Below are positions 56,601 to 64,000 of a DNA stretch of 64,000 bases, in pieces; the stretch's first letter is position 1, and each line of letters starts with the position of its first letter. Under the pieces are notes generated by a model. The model saw only the letters and a list, made by a program, of their open reading frames with translations. It ran no database searches and was not told the DNA's origin. Origin of the DNA: Telmatactis stephensoni (Eukaryota > Cnidaria > Anthozoa > Actiniaria > Isophelliidae); assembly GCA_029948255.1 (NCBI GenBank), contig JALIZF010001583.1, positions 248,001 to 312,000 on the forward strand. The letters are read 5' to 3'. Both the position numbers and the translations under genes were made by a program.

Positions 56601-59600
56601 ATTGCATTCAACATATTCTGTAGCAAAGCAGAGAGATGGTAATGGTTGCACTTTGGTTTCAGAACGGACTTGATCTTGTTATTAAAATTTATCTTAATTT
56701 TTGAAAACAGAGCTTGGTCTTGAAAACCACACACTGGAGAAAATGTTGGATCATGTGTCTAGAGGGATCACAGAGTTCTGTCATTGACCAACATTTTCAC
56801 TGACTACTGGTGTCTGAAGTACTGGATACTTAAACTCAACAAATTGTTAGTTTGAGGATACCCTCCATTTTTAGAATTTTTGTGGAACACTGAGATCCTA
56901 AATATAAAGATATGATTTTATAGCCTTTTCTGCAAGGATCTCCTAAGTGTTTGTGATTATATATAGGGCATATAATTCAATCATTGACAATGTAATTTAT
57001 TTTTAGGTTTCAAAGATCTCACAGATAAATGTAATGTGGTATCCATTTTATCAACTGTAAGTATCAACCCTTTTAATATGCTACTAATAATATTATTGCA
57101 TGTAGATATACCATACCACTAAGCCTCATTTTGACTTCACAAAACAAAAGGAAATATATCATTGCTTCCTTGAAAGTACTATTTTTTAATTAGAAACTAC
57201 TGATTTAGTGATTACTGCAGTTGAAGATTTAGCAGCTAATTAACTTTCAGAGGGAAATAACAAATTTTACTGTGACTGTCCAAGAAAAATTATTAATAAT
57301 AATTATTACAATGATAGTAATTTTGATGAACTCACTCACTTATTAAAAGTTAACTACAGTGTACTTGATGTCACGGAAATAGTTATCTGAGGATACCCTG
57401 TAGCTGAACTTGCAATAGTGATGTTAAGGGTGATTGTAATTTGGCATAATAATTTTTTGTAAATTAATTGCAATTTAAGGTCTATATGATATGTTTTGCA
57501 ACTGTTAGGCATTTTATTAAATGCATACTGACTGTGTTATTCCCTGGAGAAATGGAATTTTCATTTGAGATGTAAAACAGACTCATCAAATATTTGCATG
57601 ATTGTTTTATAGTATCTTAAATTACTTCTGTGGTTTATAAGACATGGAATACTTCCAGAACAATGTCGTAAGTACTAGATGCTTGTTCTTGCTATAAGTG
57701 TACATGTACAATGCCCAAGAATAACAAATCATTAGTCAGACTGTCAGCACCATTTATCTTTAAGTTCAATGTCAGGTTGATTGACATTGTCTCATGTTGA
57801 GTGGTTGCTTGTTCTTTTATTTATCACTAACATTAGGATTATCAAAAATGCTCTACAACAAGAGATTATTTATTAATGATAAGTAGACTGCTGGTCCCCA
57901 AGAGCCTTTTGTTTGTAAAACAGTTAACATACAAAGTCATGTACATTACCAAGCTGTGTATCTATGCATAATAACATGCCTGTTCATTAATTACAGTTGA
58001 TGAAGACACTGTTGTTGGACAAAGGTAATAAATGAAATTGATTGTTTGTTTCTTGGAACAATAATCTAACTCGTCTGTCTCTTTTCTTAATCCACCTTTA
58101 TTTCAATGACAATATTTTTCTTGTAGAGAATTTGTATACTCCAGTTCATCATTTAAGAAATACTATGACATGAGGAATGCTGAGATGTCTGCTTTACAGA
58201 AGTATGCTGTTTTGTTTAATTTTTGGGCTTTCATTTTTTCTTTCTTTGTATTGATTAAGTCTTTTTGTTCTTTTTGTTGCTCATTTTTCCCTACATGTAT
58301 ATTGTTCTCAGACCTACAGCTGCATCTCTTTTTCTATCTCTTCTCTTGTCTTCTCTTTTTATCTTTTGTCTCCTCTGTTTGTAACTCTCTTTTTCTTTTT
58401 CTTTTTCTCATCTCCACTCTTAGCTCTTCTCTACTCTTCCCTTCCCTTCCCTTCCCTTCCCTTCCCTTCCCTTCCCTTCCCTTCCCTTCCCTTCCCTTCC
58501 CTTCCCTTCCCTTCCCTTCCCTTCCCTTCCCTTCCCTTCCCTTCCCTTCCCTTCCCTTCTCTTCTCTTCTCTTCTCTTCTCTTCTCTTCTCTTCTCTTCT
58601 CTTTCTTCATTTCAGATTAAAAATTTTTTTGTTCACAATAGAGCTTTCCCAAATTTGCATGACTAACCAAAAAACAATAGATTAAAGTTGAGGCTTGGGT
58701 GAATAAAATAAGTGAATGGGATTGTATGAATTTATCCACCTCAGCGTCAACTTAAATCTATTAAGCATTTGTGATCATTCATGTGAATTAAGGTCTTTTA
58801 ACTTACATTTTTGTTAAATATTAATTTTTAGTGGTTCAGCAACTGTAGGCTTAATGATTGACAAGATCATCTCCATCTTTGATGGTTTGTGGGTGTCTTC
58901 AGTTGGAAAAGAACAGTATCCACCATCAAGTCTCCATGTAAGTTATCTGCCCCCATCCACTTCTAAACTCAAGTTTACTTTTTAAAAGGAACTTCCAATT
59001 GATTTAATGTTCTCTTTCACAATGTATTAGGAGTCATTATAATTTTAGTGATATTTTTTGTATTCTTAGGCTGTTTGCAGCTTGGTTCTTCTAGATAAAG
59101 TTTCTTATGAAACAAAGCTCTGTGTTGTATCCTACTTAACTGTTAATTTATTATAATAATAATTGCAAATAGTTTATTTGAAACCATTTATTCAGCAAAT
59201 AATTGTTATAGCCCCAAACTGAGGGTGCAACCATGGTACACTTATATAAATCTTATATCATCAGACATTGTTAGCCTCTAGCTTAATTTTGATAGGTGGA
59301 TTCATTTGGTTATATATTCAGTATTGAAGCATGTGAAGTACTCAGTCACTTGTCATTATGATGAAAGCTTCTTAACAATTCTAAGAATTTCTATCTTCTC
59401 ATGGATATGTGCAGTATTTCAAGTGATCTGGACAGTATTAATGTAAGTACATTATATACAGCCCTGTCCAAAGTTTTTTTAAATATGGCATTTACCATTA
59501 AAAATATTTTGAGCTTCAGTACACCAGTCATTTTGGTATAAATTTGGTAGTATTGCTTGTCATGAGCTTTGTATTGCCTTCATTAGATTGCTGAAAGATT

Positions 59601-61268
59601 TGCACAAGCATTTAACATGCCACAGAACTTGGCCAAGATGATGAAAGGAATATGGTTTTTAGACCACAAGGATTTTGAGGTTTGTCATCTGCTACTACTT
59701 TATGATGAAATCATTATCACTAATAAATGTTAGTAACCTAATGGTAGGATCTGTATGGATGGATGAATGGATAGGTTAATAGAATGGATGTATTAATGGA
59801 TGGATGAATGAATTAATGAATGGATGGATGCACTGTAGAATTGATAAGTGAATAGATGGAGGGATGGAGGGCAAGATGAATGAATAGATGGTCAAGATGG
59901 ATGGATAGACAAATGATTGAATGAATAAATGAATCTGTAAATAAAATGGCCTTCTACCAAAGGGCAGCTGTAACCACCACACATTATCCTATCATGTACA
60001 GTTGTATACAACATTCAACTTTTATTAGCATTTTTAAAACCTTGTGATTTTGTCTCTTTAGAATGCCATTAGTCTTTTAGTTGATCCATCACTGGAAACA
60101 AAAGAGATTGGTCCTTGGCAGAACAGTTATATTATCAAGACTTTACTGATTCAAGGTAAACAAAATGAAAACTAATCAATCAGTCAGTCAGTCAGTCACA
60201 ATCAGTCCGTCCGTCCATCCCTCCATCAGTCAGTCAGTCATAGTCCGTCCGTCCGTCTGTACATCAGTCAGTCAGTCAGTCTGATAGATAGATATAGAGG
60301 AAGCCTTGTAAACACCTGGTACAAAGTTTTTTTTAAACTTTTCCTTACTTGACTTTAATGTAAATGTTTCTATAAAGTCAGCAAATTGGAATTCCTAACA
60401 GGCAACACAAATGTGACCATAGATAGCTGAGGTTGAGTCAAGTTGATATAGAAACCCATGAACAAAATCAAAATTAACCAGAATAGGCAACTATGTGTGT
60501 CTTGATTCACAGCTGCCAGATTTCTGCTGGTTGCTGGCTTCTGTTGAGAGCATGCAGGTGTTCATTTAAGTGTGTTACTTGAAAGCCGGTCTTAAAATGA
60601 CTGTATGTCTGTATGTTTTGTTTAACAGGAGAGTTCCAGAAGGCTTTACACTTTGTGAATACCATTCACCCAACAATGCACACAGCTGAGGATGTTCATC
60701 TTCATTTGTCTGTTTTATTAGCCAATGGGTGGGTCATGTATTTTTTGTCTTTTCTGAAAATTTTTGTATTGCACCCATGTTTTTCTTTACAAATGCATTA
60801 CTGATTAAGCTTTTTCTTGAAATCTATCTTCAGAGATAAAAATATTATAAAATAAAGAATAAAATAAAATAAAAAAATCCTAGAAAATTTTTATGAGACT
60901 TTTTGTGGAATAATAAAATAATAATAATAAAAAAAAGTATTTTATATAGCGTCAATATCCAACAGTTCAACAACGCTTTAAGAGAATGTAAGAATGAGAA
61001 TTTAAGAATGTAAACTTTTATTTGTAACCTTCGTAACCTGTAACCTTTCGACTTACTTTGAACCTTTGCATTTCAGTTTGGTGACAGAGGCATTTAAATT
61101 TCAGGTAACAATAATAAATTATTTTTAGTTCTAGTAAACAATTCCTGAACACATACCTGGGCATACCATTGGTAATCTTTGTTTCTTTCTTCCTCTTGTA
61201 GCGTTGCCATAGAGATCCTTCAATTAATGCAGATCTTCTGATGCATTTCTATGCTGGATGTCAACAGA
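44670..61268 (+). CDS. AHCTF1: ELYS/AHCTF1 nucleoporin, N-terminal two-thirds (27 exons, runs off the window)
   Basis: ELYS (MEL-28) binds chromatin and recruits the Nup107-160 complex to start nuclear pore assembly. Exons: 44670-45127, 45773-45984, 46561-46632, 46986-47094, 47909-48125, 48500-48608, 49197-49238, 50811-50946, 52064-52160, 52370-52463, 52726-52787, 53165-53290, 54684-54771, 55383-55472, 56304-56444, 57007-57056, 57613-57667, 57997-58024, 58127-58201, 58832-58937, 59070-59126, 59386-59442, 59587-59679, 60062-60155, 60629-60728, 61077-61104, 61202-61268. They give 954 codons plus one base, in frame throughout. Residues 1 to about 470 match the seven-bladed propeller (TSGLLSF, GGANAAT, FAYQEPENDPRNCSYLWV, GIFDINRWYHSQM); the rest matches the helical ELYS domain (CVPLFDG, YPPSSLH, FLDHKDFE, GEFQKALHFVNTIHP). 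The disordered AT-hook part is not seen. Intron 21 looks U12-type; exon 8's acceptor is tandemly copied. Confidence 0.9.
45303..45605. mobile_element. GTTGCA-rich MITE in ELYS intron 1
   Basis: AGTAATACGAGCAACAAAAT + TGTGCAACTTGTC and, inverted, GACAAGTTGCATGATTTTGT + TGCTCGTATTACC. A second inner pair uses CAACATTGTTGCAAGTTGTAGAG/CTCTACAACTTGCAACACAACAATGTTG. It is closely related to the shorter copy at 48657. Confidence 0.75.
46110..46255. repeat. MITE of the AGAGCGGTTTTCGTATGAG family
   Basis: TAGAGCAGTTTTCGTACGAG + TGTGAAA at the left; TTTTCACAGTCATACGAAAT + CTACTGTA at the right. Internal GTACCGCGCTGTGCTGTTAC and GTGCAGTGCC words recall the copy at 25134. Confidence 0.6.
47657..47859. 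repeat. MITE related to one in the kazrin gene
   Basis: GTAAAGCCCGCCACACATAA ... GTGTGAGGAAACTGCC (left) and GGCAGTTTCCTCACATAGTT ... GTGGGCTTTAC (right). GATGTTGCATCTTTGGCTAC links it to the element at 36792, in opposite orientation. It lies in ELYS intron 4. Confidence 0.7.
48657..48841. repeat. Short GTTGCA-type MITE in ELYS intron 6
   Basis: CTGGTAATATGAGCAACAAA and TTTGTTGCTCATATTACCGG are inverted termini. A second GGTAATACGAGCAAC start near 48745 suggests two copies fused or a partial duplication. Confidence 0.65.
49552..49733. repeat. MITE with TACAGTGGGAATCAAAAAAC ends
   Basis: Left TACAGTGGGAATCAAAAAAC + TGTGGACACC...TTTCAGGAAT; right ATTCCTGAAATATTTCCAGG + TGCCCACAGTTTTTTAATTC + GCACTGTA. 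The ends (TACAGT…ACTGTA) and a TA flank recall Tc1/mariner-type MITEs, though that class call is inference. Confidence 0.7.
49792..50052. repeat. MITE with TATAGACGACTTTC ends
   Basis: TATAGACGACTTTCAAAAAT + GGCGG and its inverse CCGCC + ATTTTTGAAAGTCGTCTATA are 25-base perfect termini. GAGAACGAGGCCACAAAGGCC and GGCCTTTCTGGCCTTGTTATC add inner pairing. It starts about 60 bases after the previous MITE. Confidence 0.8.
50501..50810 (+). repeat. Minisatellite copying the ELYS exon 8 acceptor
   Basis: Four tandem units of about 73-83 bases (50501-50579, 50580-50662, 50663-50737, 50738-50810). Each starts GAGTGACAAGAGATTTGACA (the first is CTGACAAGAG...), continues GGGACATATCAATGTTAATG, and ends TTATATCACCAG. 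The fifth, partial unit is the true exon 8 (50811 on). Every unit therefore ends in a usable-looking AG acceptor followed by exon-like codons GVTRDLTLT, which in units 1-4 soon run into a stop (…INVND then TAA). Confidence 0.85.
50947..52063. other. ELYS intron 8, nothing firm
   Basis: A GC-richer patch at 51280-51560 (GCGTGCGTGCG..., GACGCACGTCAAACC) may be a decayed element; a weak frame (50914-51126) reads across the donor but has no family resemblance. No gene or RNA was recognised. Confidence 0.4.
54340..54478. repeat. Inverted repeat with GGTCTGTATGGGAAAA arms
   Basis: CGGTCTGTATGGGAAAACAT + CAGACC and GGTCTGATATTTTCCCATAC + AGACC form the arms, with an inner AGACCTCG...pair. It lies in ELYS intron 12, next to CpG-rich DNA at 53930-54200. 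Confidence 0.6.
54885..55305. mobile_element. MITE carrying a nested GGATCCGCC element, ELYS intron 13
   Basis: Outer arms: AAAATGCTTGTATTGCGACC...CAATCATGTGAAGGGGG...TTATGCAAATGCCCTCAA, and inverted TGAGGGCATTTGCATAAACT...CCCCCTTCACATGATTG...CACGATACAAGTG. The left half also matches 20833-20940. Between the arms (about 55015-55195) lies a second inverted-repeat unit with AGTAGCAGATCC...AAGGGGGGTTCC and GGAACCCCCCTGGATCCGCC + ACT. Confidence 0.7.
58436..58606 (+). repeat. (CCCTT)n then (CTCTT)n pentanucleotide array
   Basis: About 25 CCCTT units followed by about ten CTCTT units, in ELYS intron 19. The frame through it encodes only a Pro/Ser/Leu repeat and is not a gene. Confidence 0.9.
59127..59385 (+). 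other. Putative U12-type (minor spliceosome) intron, ELYS intron 21
   Basis: The intron begins GTATCCTAC, close to the U12 donor consensus (G/A)TATCCTT and a poor U2 donor. Upstream of the acceptor is CTTCTTAAC (59368-59376), close to the U12 branch consensus TTCCTTAAC, with the branch A about 10 bases before the AG at 59384-59385. The borders are fixed independently by ELYS similarity: ...VSYETKLCV | NFYLLMDMCSIS... corresponds to human ...HSITIYLLLDIMYS. All other introns read here have U2-type donors. Confidence 0.7.
59755..59925. repeat. GGATGGAT/GAAT tetranucleotide repeat
   Basis: Imperfect GGATGAATGGAT units across about 165 bases of ELYS intron 23. A frame here reads as a Pro/Ser/Ile/His repeat and was not called. 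Confidence 0.75.
60176..60300. repeat. TCAG/TCCG tetranucleotide repeat
   Basis: Runs of CAGTCAGTCAGTCAGTCA alternate with CCGTCCGTCC in ELYS intron 24, ending in GATAGATAGATA. Confidence 0.8.
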
Positions 61269-61344
61269 GTGAGTATAATTTCTATTTCATATCAGTGTAT
61301 GTGTTAAAGCTAATAACAGCTGGCTTGAAAAATATATCAAACAG

Positions 61345-62760
61345 GTGTCAGACTAATTCCGGACTGTCAATTTAATTCCGGAAAACGCTTATTAAGCGAA
61401 AAGCCCGTATTTTTCGCTTAATAAGCGAGTTTGACATGTTAAATTCGCTTAATAAGCGAAAAAGACGTCATTTTCGCTTAATAAGCGAAAAATACGTCAC
61501 TTTTCGCTTATTAAGCGAAAAACTTTCTGGTCTGTGGCAAATGTTTGGGGGACTGAGAACGAGCGCTCTGATTGGTCAATTCCGGTCACTTCAGAATTGT
61601 TTTGTTGTTTTGTTTTTTTTGGGAAGGGAATGAAGAAATTTGTGCACAAAAAGACGTGTAAATGTTAAATTTGGCATTCCATTCTACAGCATGTGTATTT
61701 TCCACGGTCTGAAGACTTTCCTTAAGAAGGCTGTAGCGTTTTCCTGTGATTGTTGTGGATTTAGAGGATCGTGAACTTTGTAAGCCGTTGCTCGAAATGA
61801 CGAAGAAACAAGATCAAAGACGACCGCCAACGATATTTTATGGCGATCCTACTCGTAAACTTTTATTCCTGAGGATATAATATATAGCCTAAGCAACACA
61901 ACAATTGTTGAGCGACATACTTTACACACCCATATCGAGATTCAGGGTACATGGCCGGAGAACGGCGTTTTGAAAAACTTTGGTTGGTGAATGAAGCACG
62001 TGCAAAATCAAAACTTCAAGCTTTGTTGATTCGTATTTACAGAGGAAAAAAATCGCGACGGATAATAAGAAACTTTTCACATTACTATAACAAGAATCAT
62101 ATGAGCTTATTATCATTATTTTTCCCAAAACTGAAGTCATATCCGTGTATTGAACCAAAAATGGGACAATTTACTCACCTGTAGTTTGCCGTAAATCAAT
62201 CATAAGTTTGACAAAGTTTCAAAGACAATTATCCGAAAAAGTGCAAAAATCTTGTGTGTTTTTTATGAGATCTAGAATATATCCTGCCTAAGCCACGTAG
62301 GACTGGCTGGTAATACTTACTGGGACTGAATGGGAGAGTTCTCACATTCAGGTAAGCTGAAAAATTTCGTGAAAGTTTTGATAGTTGGAGTTTGTTAGTT
62401 CGTACGCGCCATGTCGCGTTAGTCGGCTTACAAAGTTCACGATCCTCTACATCCACAAAAATCACAGTAAAACACTTCAGCCTTCATAAGCAACGTCTCC
62501 AAACCATGGAAAATACACACGCTGTAGAACAGAATGCCAGATTAAAAATTTACACGTCTATTTTTGCACAAATTTCTTCCTTCGCCTCCCAGAAATTAAA
62601 CAACAACACATTCTGAAGTGACCGGAAGTGACCAATCAAAGCACTCGTTCTCAGTCCCCCAAACATTTGCCACAGACCAGAACTTTCGCTTAATAAGCGA
62701 AAAATACGTCACTTTCGCTTATTAAGCGAAACTTGCATACACCCGATTGACATCTTTGAT
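61345..62760. mobile_element. Large foldback element with TTCGCTTA-N-TAAGCGAA palindromes
   Basis: Two arms of about 300 bases (61485-61787 and 62425-62720) are inverted copies, sharing TTCTGGTCTGTGGCAAATGT, GGGGGACTGAGAACGAG and GAGGATCGTGAACTTTGTAA. The loop (61788-62424) has no recognised coding content. The arms end in clusters of a 17-base palindrome TTCGCTTAATAAGCGAA (A or T centre): five at 61386-61519 and two at 62693-62730, several separated by AAAGACGTCA or AAATACGTCAC. The element lies after the last ELYS exon seen. Confidence 0.75.
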
Positions 62761-63114
62761 TAGCCGCCATTACAGAAAAATCTTTGAAGACAAAAAACTC
62801 GCTTGAGTCGAATGACTCTTTTAAAAAAAAGTATTACTCGGCTTGATGTTAGGGTAAGTTCTCACATGGAGAAAAACAAAGACATGGTTCCACTTTTCTG
62901 AGGAGATATTTTCGAAATTCGGAGCTCGCGACTCGATAGACGGCGGGCGGCCGATTGACAACCTCGCGATTTATAGCTCGATGTTCAAGTTTTCAAAACG
63001 AAAAAGTGAGCCTCTTCAAGTCCGTGAGACTAATGAAAGGGTAAAATAAAATGTGTTCTACAAATGGAAAGGCTGTTTAAAGAGTGAATTTTTTATGAAA
63101 TGTAAGTTATGTGC

Positions 63115-63230
63115 TAAAAAAATAAGCGAAAAAGACGTCACTTTTCGCTTATTAAGCGAAAAACTTTCGCTTAATAAGCGAAACAGACGTCACTTTCGCT
63201 TATTATTCGAAAAAGACGTAAATTTCTCAA
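63115..63230. repeat. Separate cluster of the TTCGCTTAATAAGCGAA palindrome
   Basis: One half-site and three copies (one mutated to TTCGCTTATTATTCGAA) joined by AAAGACGTCACTT and ACAGACGTCACTT spacers, about 390 bases beyond the right arm of the foldback. It may be a broken end of the same or a second element. Confidence 0.65.
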
Positions 63231-64000
63231 ACTCCAATTATCTCATCGTTTTCAGGGACCTTTTCTCCGGTTCGGTAAATGTCCCAAGTGAATTAAAGTT
63301 CAGTTTGAAGAACTCCACTGAGGTGTTCAAAACAAAAGTGTTTATAATTATAATTAATAAAAGTCACAACCCTTTTTTCCAACTCAGGCATGTCTTTTGA
63401 TCTCAGGAGAGAGATTTTGTAAAATTCTGATCTCACGCTAAAACGACACGATCATCGTCTTGCATTCAATGGCACTACGCTTTTCGATTTCGGTGCAGAT
63501 CACAAGCAAGGATGTCGAGCTGCCTCGCGTAAAAGGTTTGTGAGTGAAACTAAAACAAAAGAGCGAAAAAAGAAAATACTCGTACGTTTTCAAAAACGTT
63601 TTGTGTTCATTGCAAAAGGCAGTGGGATGAATTTCGTAGTTGTCAAGACGCCGGAGACGAAAACTGGCAATTTTATAGTTTATGAATTTCTCTGCTTTTA
63701 ATTACGCGTACGAAAGTAGAATGTTCATAAAACTTTAATTCTTCAATTCAAAACGTATGTGCGAAAATTTTCTTTTTTGGACGTTCTCAAAAATGTCTAA
63801 TGGAGTTGCTGCATGAGGTGTGGTTGTCTTCAGAAGTTTTTACCATCGTTTGTTTACATATGATGACAGCCAATCATCAAGCGAGAAACGCTTTCAGCTT
63901 CTCCGCCCACTTTCCTCCGCCCTAATTTGCATATTGATCAAGTACAAAATTGCAGTTTTGAATTGCATTTTGTTTCTCTGCCCTTTTTCTCCACTCTCTA
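63231..64000. other. Right edge, ELYS intron 27 or beyond
   Basis: The next ELYS exon should begin in phase 1 (completing a codon that starts with A), and none was recognised before the window ends. Sequence is non-coding by eye, with scattered CpG-containing stretches (63470-63660). Confidence 0.4.

Noticed and set aside
58170..58685. A 171-codon Pro/Ser/Leu repeat frame
   Set aside because: It is the CCCTT/CTCTT pentanucleotide array in an ELYS intron plus read-through of exon 19.
60176..60300. CRISPR-like direct repeats
   Set aside because: Unit length is four bases with no spacers, in a eukaryotic intron; it is a microsatellite.
63231..64000. Further ELYS exons before the right edge
   Set aside because: No stretch with the required phase and ELYS-like residues could be found by eye.

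Overview
The window is metazoan nuclear DNA. It has intron-dense genes with ordinary GT-AG splicing, AT-rich non-coding DNA, and a heavy load of short inverted-repeat transposons, SINE and Penelope-like debris, and microsatellites. Four genes of bilaterian-like type are present, each split by introns filled with MITEs. That pattern fits an early-branching animal, most likely an anthozoan cnidarian (coral or anemone). The organism call is an inference from style, not from a diagnostic sequence. There are no prokaryotic operons, CRISPR arrays or viral genes.

Layout: 1-12.1 kb holds no protein gene I can support. It contains repeats: a tRNA-derived SINE near 7.7-8.0 kb, a 400-bp foldback at 8.8-9.2 kb, and a decayed Penelope-like element at 9.35-10.6 kb split by a MITE. 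From 12,145 to 23,799 (+) lies a complete 16-exon LPCAT3/MBOAT5-type lysophospholipid acyltransferase (472 aa). Converging on it from the other strand at 28,463-27,016 is a two-exon UBIAD1-like UbiA prenyltransferase (292 aa). Between 28.5 and 33.1 kb there are MITEs only. From 43,895 down to 33,148 (-) lies a nine-exon kazrin gene (about 798 aa, long coiled coil plus three SAM domains). Head-to-head with it, 775 bp away start to start, ELYS/AHCTF1 begins at 44,670 (+). Its first 27 exons (954 codons: beta-propeller plus alpha-helical domain) run to 61,268, and the gene leaves the window on the right.

The four genes do not form a pathway. LPCAT3 remodels phospholipids in the ER. UBIAD1-type proteins prenylate quinones in Golgi/ER membranes. 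Kazrin is a cytoplasmic junction and endosome scaffold. ELYS seeds nuclear pores on chromatin. The points most worth checking are: (i) the catalytic Asn of the LPCAT3 homologue reads His; (ii) the first Asp-rich motif of the UBIAD1 homologue is eroded; (iii) ELYS has what looks like a U12-type intron; (iv) an ELYS splice acceptor and exon start are copied four times as a minisatellite; and (v) an unusual cluster of short palindromes alternating with ACGTCA motifs sits on a large inverted repeat in the ELYS intron at 61.3-63.2 kb.

All exon borders were derived by hand from reading frame, splice consensus and remembered family similarity. No alignment or search could be run.
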